Below are positions 16,550 through 24,871 of a DNA stretch of 64,000 nt, one piece after another. This stretch comes from Gammaproteobacteria bacterium (GTDB taxonomy: Bacteria > Pseudomonadota > Gammaproteobacteria > Steroidobacterales > GCA-2729495), in contig JAUHYQ010000004.1 in the NCBI GenBank assembly GCA_030426355.1, forward strand, positions 310,001-374,000, in the 5' to 3' direction. A program made the position numbers and the translations under genes. The first letter of the stretch is position 1. Each line of letters begins with the position of its first letter. The notes beneath the pieces are model-generated. The model was given only the letters and a program-made list of their open reading frames with translations, made no database searches and was not told the origin of the DNA.

Positions 16550-16730
16550 AGCGTTATGTTCCTAATTGCCCTGTTCCCATTTTTTGTCCGGGCATAGCAT
16601 TTAAACCATCACGACCGCGAAGTCAGAGTATAGAGCCCCCGCAGGCTTAACATAAGCGCTGATGCAATACCTCTGGAAAAGTTGAGACGGTGTTATAGTT
16701 ACAAGTTAATGGTTCGGGTACAAATGTGAC

Positions 16731-17894
16731 GTGAAAAAAATAACCCTAAATCTTCTGACCCCACTGATACTGCTGTTTTTTAACACAACGGTATTGTCTG
16801 CTCCAGGCGGACAGTTGCCGCTGAAAATTATCACGCAAGAGGTCGAGCAGCCGATTCAATGGGGTGTCGATACTCCCGCGTTCAGGCGAGTTGTTAATAA
16901 TCCGGAGCGTTTGCAAGCTGCCGTCAAGGCTCAGGAACGCCACACCGAATCGTTACTGCGTGACTCCGGTGCACGCGGCACGGCGGTTGGCTGGGATGCT
17001 AACGACAACCCGGTCGTAAAAGTCTATATTGATTCAACCGATTCAGAAGCCGGTATACCGGAAACTCTGGATGGCATTCCGGTGGTGGTCGAATACACCG
17101 GTAAATTGTACGCACTCAATATTCCTTGCTCTGATCGTGAAGGCGGGCGATGCGATGCCGGTTCATCTGAGGACATCACGCCAGTGCTGCAAGCCACGGC
17201 CGGCGAACCGGGGCCGAAAGAAAGGCATCCACGGCCGGTACCGATTGGTGTATCCGCGGGGCACACGAACGTCACCGCCGGAACACTAGGCTGTCGTGTT
17301 GCGGCCGGGTGTCACACCTACGCACTGAGCAATGCACACGTTTTCGCTGACGTTAATGAAGGTAAGATCGGCGATAACATACTGCAACCCGGCGTATTCG
17401 ATGGCGGACTGAACCCGAACGATATGATCGGGACACTGGCCGCCCGTGTACCGATCGTGTTGACAGAAACAGCATACAACAGGGTTGATGCGGCAATCAT
17501 AACCACCGGCGCAGGTCTGATCGGGCGCAGCACGCCCTCGAATGGCTACGGCACCCCTCGCTATAACCCCATGCCCGCTAGTGTGAACCTTAACGTCATG
17601 AAATACGGACGCACTACCAGCATGACCTACGGCTACGTTGATGCCGTGAACGCCACTGTTATCGTTGAATACGGCAGCGCCAGTGCGCGATTTGTCGGAC
17701 AGCTCATTATCAAGCCGAACAGCGGTGCAAATTTCAGCCTGCCGGGTGATTCCGGCTCGCTAGTGGTCGCATCCGGCGGGGCGCATGAACGACGCCCGGT
17801 GGGGTTGCTGTTCGCTGCCGGCAGCGGCATCACTGCGGCTAATCCGATCGGCAACGTCTTGAGCGAGCTGGGCATCACCATCGATGGTGAATAG
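16731..17894 (+). CDS. Exported trypsin-like serine protease with N-terminal alpha/beta domain
   Basis: A 387-residue protein starting at GTG (an ATG seven bases upstream is followed at once by a stop). Signal peptide about residues 1-23. Residues about 75-130 form a small domain with AVGWDANDNPVVKVYID and PETLDGIPVVVEYTG. The C-terminal half is a chymotrypsin-like fold with a complete triad: His203 in LSNAHVF, Asp253 in NRVDAAI and Ser341 in PGDSGSLVV. It resembles stand-alone trypsin-like proteins of bacteria that are usually annotated hypothetical. The small gene downstream repeats the N-terminal domain motif. The protease call rests on the triad; the substrate is unknown. Confidence 0.8.
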   Translation: MKKITLNLLTPLILLFFNTTVLSAPGGQLPLKIITQEVEQPIQWGVDTPAFRRVVNNPERLQAAVKAQERHTESLLRDSGARGTAVGWDANDNPVVKVYIDSTDSEAGIPETLDGIPVVVEYTGKLYALNIPCSDREGGRCDAGSSEDITPVLQATAGEPGPKERHPRPVPIGVSAGHTNVTAGTLGCRVAAGCHTYALSNAHVFADVNEGKIGDNILQPGVFDGGLNPNDMIGTLAARVPIVLTETAYNRVDAAIITTGAGLIGRSTPSNGYGTPRYNPMPASVNLNVMKYGRTTSMTYGYVDAVNATVIVEYGSASARFVGQLIIKPNSGANFSLPGDSGSLVVASGGAHERRPVGLLFAAGSGITAANPIGNVLSELGITIDGE

Positions 17895-17914
17895 CGCCCT
17901 CAATAACTTTTTCC

Positions 17915-17944
17915 ATGTCCACTTTCTCTATGTCCACTTTTTCT
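17915..17944 (+). repeat. 15-bp tandem duplication
   Basis: ATGTCCACTTTCTCT (17915-17929) is followed directly by ATGTCCACTTTTTCT (17930-17944), differing by one base. It duplicates the start codon region of the small gene, so either ATG could serve as start. Confidence 0.85.
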
Positions 17945-18169
17945 AGGTCAGGCACAGACCAACCCGGCGCAGTCATCGAGCAACACCTCGATTGGCTATT
18001 TGAGTTTGAGGACGTGGCCGGTGTGGCCGAAGGAGAACTCGATGGCCAGCCTTGCATAAAAGTCTATCTGGTTCAGGAGAACAGCCGCACCCGTTTGGAG
18101 TTACCCGATACGCTGGAAGGACTGCCAGTGGTTATCGAAGTGACGGGCAGTTTTAACACCGCGCAATGA
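17915..18169 (+). CDS. Small stand-alone homologue of the protease's N-terminal domain
   Basis: An 84-residue protein, 20 bp after the protease stop and on the same strand. The segment GVAEGELDGQPCIKVYLV then LPDTLEGLPVVIEVTGSF aligns with GTAVGWDANDNPVVKVYI and IPETLDGIPVVVEYTGKL of the protease, so this is a detached copy of that domain without signal peptide or catalytic part. It begins with a 15-bp tandem repeat coding MSTFS twice; the start may be 17915 or 17930. It may act as an inhibitor, chaperone or regulator of the protease, by analogy with propeptide-like inhibitors; that is inference. Confidence 0.65.
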   Translation: MSTFSMSTFSRSGTDQPGAVIEQHLDWLFEFEDVAGVAEGELDGQPCIKVYLVQENSRTRLELPDTLEGLPVVIEVTGSFNTAQ

Positions 18170-18189
18170 GTGCACACTGAATAACAGCC

Positions 18190-18474
18190 ATGCTAAAAAG
18201 TTCTTTACTGTCCCGTTCCGGCCAACTGTGGAAATTCATTGTGGCCTTGCTGGCCTTGCTGATTGGCAGTTTTGCCCCGCTTTACCCAGCGCTGGGCATC
18301 TCCTGGACGGCCGGAACCGTTATTGCCGTTATGGGTTACGCCTTTGGCATTGTCGCTATACGCTGCGCGAACTGCAGCAAGCGATGGCTATGGGAAGCCA
18401 CCAAAGGAGCCGCTTCGTACACACCTTTATTCAAGGCGTCATCGTGCCCCGATTGCGGGCACGAATTCAGCTAA
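18190..18474 (+). CDS. Small membrane protein with C-terminal zinc ribbon
   Basis: A 94-residue protein with two membrane helices (about residues 13-30 and 36-56: FIVALLALLIGSFAPLYPAL and TAGTVIAVMGYAFGIVAI) followed by CANCSKRWLWE and CPDCGHEF, two CxxC pairs that would bind one zinc ion. It ends six bases before the tRNA-Lys gene on the other strand. I do not recognise a named family. The paired cysteines and clear hydrophobic helices argue that it is a real gene, though the start has only a weak ribosome site. Confidence 0.65.
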   Translation: MLKSSLLSRSGQLWKFIVALLALLIGSFAPLYPALGISWTAGTVIAVMGYAFGIVAIRCANCSKRWLWEATKGAASYTPLFKASSCPDCGHEFS

Positions 18475-18479
18475 AAGAA

Positions 18480-18555
18480 TGGTGGGCCGTGCAGGATTTG
18501 AACCTGCGACCAAGTGGTTAAAAGCCACCTGCTCTACCAACTGAGCTAACGGCCC
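18480..18555 (-). tRNA. tRNA-Lys(TTT)
   Basis: A 76-nt tRNA on the minus strand. Acceptor GGGCCGT pairs with ACGGCCC, the D arm has AGCTCAGTTGGTAGAGC, the anticodon loop is CTTTTAA (anticodon TTT), the T loop is TTCAAAT, and the 3' CCA is encoded. It lies downstream of queC, with a likely own promoter between. Confidence 0.97.
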
Positions 18556-18562
18556 ATCCTGT

Positions 18563-18578
18563 CGCCAGTAAACTGGCG
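18563..18578. repeat. Inverted repeat between tRNA-Lys and its promoter
   Basis: CGCCAGTAAACTGGCG has perfect 7-bp arms around two bases. On the minus strand it would lie in the leader just upstream of the mature tRNA-Lys 5' end. It could affect processing or be a protein site; there is no following T-run, so it is not a standard terminator. Confidence 0.5.
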
Positions 18579-18632
18579 CCTGCAACGCAGTGACGGCTGG
18601 GTATATTGTCACAGACGCGACAACCGGCGCGC

Positions 18633-18660
18633 ATATTACCGCATGCACGTAAAATGACAA
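18633..18660 (-). promoter_or_regulatory. Probable sigma70 promoter for tRNA-Lys
   Basis: On the minus strand, TTGTCA (18660-18655) and TAATAT (18638-18633) are separated by 16 bp. The predicted start would be about 70 bp upstream of the tRNA-Lys 5' end and just after the queC stop. Confidence 0.5.
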
Positions 18661-18684
18661 CCTGAGCGGCTGCTATCGGAGTGC

Positions 18685-19356
18685 TCAGCCAACGTAGCGG
18701 GTCGGATCCGGCACCCCCGCCTCAATAAAACCGGCCCGCCTCAGCTGGCAGGCATCACAATGGCCGCAGGCAGCACCAACGTCCGTCGCACTGTAGCAAG
18801 AGACAGTAAGGCCGTAATCGACCCCCAGACTCATGCCCAGACGGATTATTTCGCCTTTGCTGAGATGAATCAGTGGCGCCGCAATAAGCAGTTTTTCACC
18901 CTCTACAGTTCGCTTGGTCGCCAGATTCGCCATTGCCTGGAATGCATCAATGTATTCGGGTCGGCAATCGGGGTAACCGGAATAATCCACAGCGTTTACA
19001 CCGGCATAGATCTTGTCGGCTTTAAGCACTTCAGCCCACGCCAGACCCAACGACAAAAATACGGTGTTGCGCGCAGGCACGTAGGTTACCGGTATGCCCT
19101 GCCCCCCTGCTTCCGGCACGTCAATCGAAGAGTCGGTGAGCGCTGACCCGCCAAGTTGGCCCAAGTCTATGCACACGGTACGGTGCTCTGCGACTCCCGC
19201 CCGGGCCGCAATGGCTGACGCGGCATTGAGTTCCGCCGTGTGCCGCTGGCCGTAATCAAAACTAAGGGCAAAACAAGTCTCACCGCGACTGCCGGCGATA
19301 GCCAATACCGTAGCCGAATCCATTCCGCCTGATAAAAGAATTACGCTCCGCGACAT
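18685..19356 (-). CDS. queC: 7-cyano-7-deazaguanine (preQ0) synthase QueC
   Basis: A 223-residue enzyme that converts 7-carboxy-7-deazaguanine to preQ0 with ATP and ammonia, for queuosine in tRNA. It has the PP-loop [17 protein letters not shown] at the N-terminus, the [14 protein letters not shown] region, and the C-terminal zinc site [20 protein letters not shown]. The start at 19356 gives the standard N-terminus; an upstream in-frame start at 19398 would overlap queE by 25 bp. It is the last protein gene of the tol-que run and follows queE by 17 bp. Confidence 0.95.
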   Translation of the reverse strand: MSRSVILLSGGMDSATVLAIAGSRGETCFALSFDYGQRHTAELNAASAIAARAGVAEHRTVCIDLGQLGGSALTDSSIDVPEAGGQGIPVTYVPARNTVFLSLGLAWAEVLKADKIYAGVNAVDYSGYPDCRPEYIDAFQAMANLATKRTVEGEKLLIAAPLIHLSKGEIIRLGMSLGVDYGLTVSCYSATDVGAACGHCDACQLRRAGFIEAGVPDPTRYVG

Positions 19357-19373
19357 GCCTGCATCCGTCGGCG

Positions 19374-20036
19374 TCAATGACCGGGCTGCTCGCCCCACAA
19401 GAATTTATGCAGTTGTACCTGAAAACGAATCTGCAAACGATCCGCCAGTATCCACTCGGCCAGATCAGTCGGCGATAACTGTCCGTTACTCGGCGAAAAC
19501 ATCACCTCACAACGATCACGCATACTGTGTTGGCTGCAGAACTGCTTGCTCCACTCATAATCTTGACGATCACAAATCACGAATTTCACCTGGTCATCTG
19601 ATTTCAATAGCGGTAGGTTTTCCAGACGATTGCGAGATTGCTCGCCCGACCCCGGCGTTTTTATATCCATGACAATACTGACGCGCTTGTCCACGTCATC
19701 GATGGCCAATGCGCCGCTGGTTTCCAGACTAACTTCGTAACCGGCATCCGCGAGTTCAGTGAGCAGCCCCAGGCAATTGGGTTGTGCCAAAGGCTCGCCG
19801 CCCGTAACGCAAATGAGCGGTGTCTCGTATTGCGCGACTTCTGTGAGTATGGCGTCAAAGTCAAGCCAGTTGCCGCCTTCGAATGCATAAGCGGTATCGC
19901 AAAAAACACAGCGCAGTGGACAACCGGTTAGCCGCACAAAGACTGTGGGCAGCCCCGTCGGCCGGGATTCTCCCTGTAAGGAATGAAAAATCTCTGTGAC
20001 CCTTAAACGACGGGTAGCGTCAAGATCGTCTCGCAC
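19374..20036 (-). CDS. queE: 7-carboxy-7-deazaguanine synthase QueE
   Basis: A 220-residue radical SAM enzyme making 7-carboxy-7-deazaguanine in the queuosine pathway. The N-terminal substrate loop FHSLQGES and the cluster motif C39-x3-C43-x2-C46 in [11 protein letters not shown] are present, as is the [13 protein letters not shown]-binding strand. It starts at GTG 20036, 11 bp after cpoB, with weak ribosome binding. It works directly upstream of QueC in the pathway and on the chromosome. Confidence 0.95.
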   Translation of the reverse strand: MRDDLDATRRLRVTEIFHSLQGESRPTGLPTVFVRLTGCPLRCVFCDTAYAFEGGNWLDFDAILTEVAQYETPLICVTGGEPLAQPNCLGLLTELADAGYEVSLETSGALAIDDVDKRVSIVMDIKTPGSGEQSRNRLENLPLLKSDDQVKFVICDRQDYEWSKQFCSQHSMRDRCEVMFSPSNGQLSPTDLAEWILADRLQIRFQVQLHKFLWGEQPGH

Positions 20037-20047
20037 GGCCTGAGCGG

Positions 20048-20788
20048 TCAGCGTCCCTGCTGACGCATCTCCGCCAGGCGCTGGCTGGCCAGTTTAGCTG
20101 CGGTGCTATCGCCAAAACGCGCGACCACGGTATTCAATGCTACGCGCGCTTCATCCCAGCGTTGCAGTTCGTACTGGCAAAAGCCCACTTTCAACCAGGC
20201 ATCAGGGACCTTACGGGTGGTCGGGTAGTCGTTGATGACTGTCTGAAAATGCCCCAATGCCTCACTAAAAGCCTTGGTAACGTAATAGGTTTCCGCCAGC
20301 CAGTATTGCGCGTTCCCGCGCATCTCGCTGTCCGGATAGGTGCTGAGAAACTGACGAAAGGCTACTTGCGCTTCCGGGTAGCGCTGCGTTTTGAGCAGAT
20401 CAAAAGCCGCCTGATAACTTTCGGCATCATCGGCAGCAACAGCGCCGCCGCGCATACCGTTGTCTGCCGCATCAACGTCTGACATCGGCGTTCCACGAGA
20501 TTCTATCGCCTGCAAGCGCTGATCCAGATCGAGATAAAGCTGTCGCTGCCGATCGGCACCCTGATCGCCCTGAAACTTCAACCGGTCAACCTGATCACGT
20601 AACACCTGGTTCTCGGCCTGCAATTCGCGCAGGCGCCGGATTAAATCGGTCTGCATGGTCTGGTTGTTTTGCAGCAGTCTTTCCAGACTTGCAACATTGG
20701 CTTCCAGCGTATCCAGGCGATCGCGCGTGGACTGGGCGAAAACGGGTAGCGCCAGGGTCATTACCCCCAGCGCTACCGCTGTACGCAT
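20048..20788 (-). CDS. cpoB: Cell division coordinator CpoB (YbgF), Tol-Pal associated
   Basis: A periplasmic protein of about 246 residues with a signal peptide (MRTAVALGVMTLALPVFAQ), an N-terminal coiled coil (LDTLEANVASLERLLQNNQ and onward) and C-terminal TPR repeats including AYQAAFDLLKTQRYPEAQVA and MRGNAQYWLAETYYVTKAF. CpoB links Tol-Pal function with PBP1B during constriction. The start at ATG 20788 is chosen for the signal peptide; the frame stays open to 20845, overlapping pal. No clear Shine-Dalgarno is seen, so coupling to pal is likely. Confidence 0.9.
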   Translation of the reverse strand: MRTAVALGVMTLALPVFAQSTRDRLDTLEANVASLERLLQNNQTMQTDLIRRLRELQAENQVLRDQVDRLKFQGDQGADRQRQLYLDLDQRLQAIESRGTPMSDVDAADNGMRGGAVAADDAESYQAAFDLLKTQRYPEAQVAFRQFLSTYPDSEMRGNAQYWLAETYYVTKAFSEALGHFQTVINDYPTTRKVPDAWLKVGFCQYELQRWDEARVALNTVVARFGDSTAAKLASQRLAEMRQQGR

Positions 20789-20822
20789 GACGGTGTGAAG
20801 CGACGTAACCACCACGGCGATA

Positions 20823-21353
20823 CTAGCGCTCGTAAACCAGTTCAACGCGCCGGTTCAATTGCCACGCTGCTTCGTCACCGCCCAAATCGGCAGGCCGCTC
20901 TTCGCCGAAGCTCACCGGCACCAACTGAGATTCCGCAGCCCCGTGTACCATCAAAATCGATTTAACGCTGACAGCACGCCGCTCGCCCAGCCCGATGTTG
21001 TACTCGCGTGAACCGCGCTCATCGGCATGACCTTCCAGGCGTACGCTCTCACCCGGATTTTCCGCCAGATAACGCCCGTGTTGTTTGAGTATCTCGACCG
21101 ATGCATCGTCCACCTCAGATGAATCGAACGCAAAATAGATTACACGCTCGTTCATCACTACGGCCTCGGCGTCATTGCCGATCGGGATCGCGGAGCCGGA
21201 TGCACCGCCATCGTCCGGCCAGGTCTGCACACCGCTGCCATCGACGCCGCTGCCGCTCATCGAGTCCGCTCCGTCACCCGTCGCTGTCCCTGACTGACCG
21301 CTACAGCCGGCCACAACCATCGCGCCGAGCATTACAAGTAATTTCCAGTTCAT
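20823..21353 (-). CDS. pal: Peptidoglycan-associated lipoprotein Pal
   Basis: A 176-residue outer-membrane lipoprotein. The lipobox VAGC places the lipidated Cys at residue 17. A Gly/Ser/Asp-rich linker follows, then an OmpA-like domain (about 68-176) with VIYFAFDSSEVDD, LEGHADERGSREYNIGLGERRA and the closing NRRVELVYER. It binds peptidoglycan and TolB. It lies 68 bp after tolB and before cpoB, the standard order. Confidence 0.96.
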   Translation of the reverse strand: MNWKLLVMLGAMVVAGCSGQSGTATGDGADSMSGSGVDGSGVQTWPDDGGASGSAIPIGNDAEAVVMNERVIYFAFDSSEVDDASVEILKQHGRYLAENPGESVRLEGHADERGSREYNIGLGERRAVSVKSILMVHGAAESQLVPVSFGEERPADLGGDEAAWQLNRRVELVYER

Positions 21354-21421
21354 CGTCCCTAACCTCTTCCTAAGGTAATATCGAAAACAATTTAAATAAC
21401 ACTAATAACCTATTGAATTAA

Positions 21422-22741
21422 TTAGTTATTGAAAAATGGCGACCAGGCTGGCTCACGAACATCGCCCTCCGATGCGGTAAGCCTTTGCTGCACGCGCCCG
21501 TCTGTTGAAACCAGCGACAGAATACCTCGCCGGCCGACTCTTGACGCATAAATTATCACTTCGCCGTTCGGCGCAAAACTGGGCGACTCGTCCTGACTGC
21601 CGCGAGTCAGGACGCGAGTATAGGCCTTCTCCACGTCCACCAGTGCAATTCTATAGTTACCCCTGTCGTTGTGCACCACCGCCAGATTACGCCCATCCGG
21701 CGAAATGCGTGGCCGGGCGTTATAAGCGCCTTCATACGTTAGACGAGTGGCCCGGCCACCGTCAGCCCCTATCCGATAAATCTGCGGCACTCCCGTGCGA
21801 TCCGAAGTAAAGAAAATCTCTTTGCCGTCCACGCTCCAGCTGGGTTCGGTCTCAATGGAAGGCCAGCTGGTCAGCCGGGTTAGCACTTGATTTGCCAGCA
21901 CCAGGGTATAGATATCCAGGTTGCCGTCGCCCTTCGATAAAGTCAGCGCAAGCCGCTTGCCATCCGGTGACCACACCGGCGCGCTGTTTACGCCTTTGCG
22001 GGCCGATACGCGTTGTCGTGCCCCGCTGCGCAGCTCTTGAACAAACACCTGGGAATTACCGTTCTCGAACGACACATAGGCCACCTTACGGCCGTCGGGC
22101 GACCAGGCCGGCGACATGATGGGCTCGGAAGATTCGAGCAGTGTGCGTGCGTTTTCGCCATCTGCATCGGCGATGATTAATCGATAGGTGGGACTTTTGG
22201 GATCACCGACTGCGTTAATGTAAGCGATGCGCGTCGATGCAATCCCTCTGACTCCGGTCAGTTTTTCGTATATTAGATCGCTGATACGGTGCGCAGCATC
22301 CCTCATTTGTGCGGCTTCCGCGGGCATCCGGTAGCCCATTAACAACTCACCCCGTAAAACATCGAACACGCGAAATTCCACTGTGTAGTTGTTACTTGCG
22401 GCAGGCAGAATACGACCGACGATCACGACTTGAGTGTCAATCATGCGCCAGTCACGAAAATTAATCTCGGCACCGCTGGTCGGTTTTTGCAGCATGTCGC
22501 GCTCGGGCACGGGCGCAAACCGGCCGGTGCGGGCCAGATCGGCAGCAATCACGGCGGCCATGGGAAAGGGTTTGGGTCCCGCGCCATCCCAGCCGAAGGG
22601 AACCACTGCGATAGGCAAAGCCTCCGCCTGACCTTCGGTGATTTCAATACGCAGCTCGGCCTGCGCAGTGCCTAGTGTCAGCCCCAGTATCGCAAGCAAA
22701 GATGCGAAGATGCTTCCTGCAAAACCGTGAGTGTGCCTCAC
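21422..22741 (-). CDS. tolB: Tol-Pal system periplasmic protein TolB
   Basis: A 439-residue periplasmic beta-propeller protein. The GTG at 22741 is preferred because AAAGGAG (22756-22750) lies eight bases before it; the frame is open to 22777. A signal peptide ends near GTAQA. An N-terminal alpha/beta domain (to about residue 170) precedes six propeller blades with repeats such as SPAWSPDGRKVAYVSFENG and SAPVWSPDGKRLALTLSKG. TolB links Pal with the TolQRA machine in the inner membrane. Confidence 0.96.
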   Translation of the reverse strand: MRHTHGFAGSIFASLLAILGLTLGTAQAELRIEITEGQAEALPIAVVPFGWDGAGPKPFPMAAVIAADLARTGRFAPVPERDMLQKPTSGAEINFRDWRMIDTQVVIVGRILPAASNNYTVEFRVFDVLRGELLMGYRMPAEAAQMRDAAHRISDLIYEKLTGVRGIASTRIAYINAVGDPKSPTYRLIIADADGENARTLLESSEPIMSPAWSPDGRKVAYVSFENGNSQVFVQELRSGARQRVSARKGVNSAPVWSPDGKRLALTLSKGDGNLDIYTLVLANQVLTRLTSWPSIETEPSWSVDGKEIFFTSDRTGVPQIYRIGADGGRATRLTYEGAYNARPRISPDGRNLAVVHNDRGNYRIALVDVEKAYTRVLTRGSQDESPSFAPNGEVIIYASRVGRRGILSLVSTDGRVQQRLTASEGDVREPAWSPFFNN

Positions 22742-22780
22742 TGATACAACTCCTTTATTAATTCGGGCGCTGAGCATAAA

Positions 22781-23656
22781 TCAGTTATTAATCTGCGGCC
22801 GAAAACTGAACGTCAGATTTCGCTCAAACAAGCGTGGGTCATCCGGCAGTGGTAGCGGTGAAGCAGCCCGGACAGCCCTTTCCACCGACATTCGAACGGC
22901 TTCATCGCCATTGCATTTCGTCACCCGCGCCTCGATGACATCGCCGTTCGGCAATTGTCGCACGAATACCTCACATTCCACCCCGGCGACCGCGCTGGCC
23001 GGTTGCTGCCAATTGCGCTGCACTTGCTGTTGAATAAGCGACTTATATACATTCATGGCGCCCGACTGACGCGCCGCAAACAACGCTTCCTCTTCTTCAA
23101 GCGCCGCAGCTAATTCAGCCTGACGACGCTGCTGTTCACGCTGTTCGGCGGCTGCTTTGGCCCGCGCCTCGGCTGCCTTTTTCTCGGCGGCCTGCTGTTT
23201 TGCCCGTTCTGCCGCCCGCTCCGCTTCCTGCCGTTTTCGCTCGGCAGCTTCGGCGGCCTTCACTTCAGCCGCCTTGGCCTCGGCGGCCCGACGTTGTTGC
23301 TCGGCCTGCTCTCGCTTTTGCTGTTCTGCGCGCTTCTCGCGCGCTGCGGCATCGGCCTTGCGCTGCGCCGCAAGCTCCTGCTGGCGTTCCTGTTCTTGCC
23401 GCTGCCGGAGCTCTAATTGCTCTGCCTCGCGGCGTTGAGCCGCCTCCTGCTCTGCGCGTCGCTCCTGTTCAGCAGCACGCTTGAGGGCGGCCTCATCGAC
23501 AACGACAGCTTCGATAGCGAGTTGCTCAAACGGTGCGTCCGGCATAAAAACCAGGCTGGTGCTGAGCAATACGGCAAGTATCACATGGCCCACGGCCGAC
23601 ATCACCAGCGGTGAACGGTAACCGGGAGCTGCGCGTTGCATGGTCGCGGCTGTCAT
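22781..23656 (-). CDS. tolA: Tol-Pal system inner-membrane protein TolA
   Basis: A 291-residue protein with one N-terminal membrane helix (about residues 16-38), a long Ala/Glu/Arg/Lys-rich helical domain (about 50-200) made of EQERR/AAE repeats, and a TonB-like C-terminal domain (about 205-291) with VECEVFVRQLPNGDVIEARV and the final RNLTFSFRPQ. It spans the periplasm and passes energy from TolQR to TolB-Pal. It follows tolR by 19 bp. Confidence 0.93.
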   Translation of the reverse strand: MTAATMQRAAPGYRSPLVMSAVGHVILAVLLSTSLVFMPDAPFEQLAIEAVVVDEAALKRAAEQERRAEQEAAQRREAEQLELRQRQEQERQQELAAQRKADAAAREKRAEQQKREQAEQQRRAAEAKAAEVKAAEAAERKRQEAERAAERAKQQAAEKKAAEARAKAAAEQREQQRRQAELAAALEEEEALFAARQSGAMNVYKSLIQQQVQRNWQQPASAVAGVECEVFVRQLPNGDVIEARVTKCNGDEAVRMSVERAVRAASPLPLPDDPRLFERNLTFSFRPQINN

Positions 23657-23675
23657 GAACGATTCGTCCTCGCCT

Positions 23676-24122
23676 TCAGCCTTCTTCCAGAGGATCCAAA
23701 GCAGCCGGATCTGTCAGGAACCCCACCTTGGTTGCGCCCGCTCGCTGCAATAACACCATGCCGGAGATTACGCTGCCATAAGCCGCATTTTCGTCCGCCT
23801 TTACCAACACCGGCGTCTGCGGTTTACGTTCGATAACGGTGCGCGCCAAGGCCACGATTTGGGCTGCCGCGCGCGGTGAATCTTCGTCATCACCCAAATT
23901 CAGATACAAATTGCCGTCCGCATCCACCGATAACACAAGTGGCTCCAGTTGCTGCATGTCACTGGTCAGCGGCTCCGCACCGGCGTCGGGCAATTCCACC
24001 TTGACACCCTGACTCAGTAGCGGTGCTGTCACCATGAAGATGATCAACAGCACCAGCATCACGTCTATGTAAGGCACGACGTTTATCTCGCCCATTAAGC
24101 GACGCCTGCGTATATTATTCAT
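23676..24122 (-). CDS. tolR: Tol-Pal system protein TolR (ExbD family)
   Basis: A 148-residue ExbD/TolR protein with one helix (about residues 15-38: VPYIDVMLVLLIIFMVTAP), including the Asp used for proton flow (YIDVML), and a periplasmic domain ending in GATKVGFLTDP. The acidic C-terminal extension is short. Its start overlaps the tolQ stop by 4 bp, so translation is coupled. Confidence 0.94.
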   Translation of the reverse strand: MNNIRRRRLMGEINVVPYIDVMLVLLIIFMVTAPLLSQGVKVELPDAGAEPLTSDMQQLEPLVLSVDADGNLYLNLGDDEDSPRAAAQIVALARTVIERKPQTPVLVKADENAAYGSVISGMVLLQRAGATKVGFLTDPAALDPLEEG

Positions 24123-24835
24123 GCGTCGCCTCGACTGCTTTCATCAGCACTCTTCGACTTACGCGCATGCGCATAATGCTGAAGGATGGTCGAAAATTCC
24201 TCCGCGAAAGTGTCGTAACGCAGCTCCAGACGGCTAACCTGATCGGCATAACGGTTGTATGCAATCACAGCGGGAATGGCGGCAAACAAACCCATCGCCG
24301 TCGCGATAAGGGCTTCTGCTATACCGGGTGCTACCGTCGCCAAAGTAGCGGACTGCACATTACCCAGACCGCGAAAGGAATGCATGATGCCCCAGACCGT
24401 GCCAAATAAACCAACATACGGGCTGGTCGAGCCGATGGTAGCGAGCGTGGCCAGGCTTTCCTCTAGCCGATCCGTTTCGCGGAGCTGTGCGGCACGCATT
24501 GCCCTGCGCGCGCCGTCCAGCACACGCTCCGGGAGCATGTCGCTCTGCTGTCGCAACCGCCGGAATTCGCGGAAGCCGGCTTCGAAGATACCGGCCATGT
24601 TGGCAGGCGCTTCGCCGCGGCCAGTGATATCGCGATAGATACTGGTCAGGTCACCTCCCGACCAGAAACTGTTCTCGAACTCGTTGGAGTTGGCCATTGC
24701 ATCGCGCAATAAACTGCGCTTGCGCAAAATAATGGCCCAGGACGCTACCGAGGCCGCCAGCAACAGCAGCATTACAAGCTGCACGATACCGCTTGCTTCG
24801 AGTATCAGGCCTAATAAAGAAGTTTCCGTAGCCAT
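24119..24835 (-). CDS. tolQ: Tol-Pal system proton channel TolQ
   Basis: A 238-residue ExbB/MotA-family protein with three membrane helices: about residues 16-36, 139-160 and 170-195. The GLFGTVWGIMHSFRGLG and TVAPGIAEALIATAMGLFAAIPAV segments are characteristic. With TolR it forms the proton-driven motor for TolA. The ybgC thioesterase gene that often precedes tolQ is absent; ruvB is directly upstream. Confidence 0.95.
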   Translation of the reverse strand: MATETSLLGLILEASGIVQLVMLLLLAASVASWAIILRKRSLLRDAMANSNEFENSFWSGGDLTSIYRDITGRGEAPANMAGIFEAGFREFRRLRQQSDMLPERVLDGARRAMRAAQLRETDRLEESLATLATIGSTSPYVGLFGTVWGIMHSFRGLGNVQSATLATVAPGIAEALIATAMGLFAAIPAVIAYNRYADQVSRLELRYDTFAEEFSTILQHYAHARKSKSADESSRGDA

Positions 24836-24871
24836 TTGTCATCCCTGTCAAATTAGTGGCAAATTCTGCGA

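Noticed and set aside
23050-23500. Low-complexity Ala/Glu/Arg repeat as a possible CRISPR or satellite
   Set aside because: It is the coding sequence of the helical domain of TolA; the repeats are imprecise and in frame.
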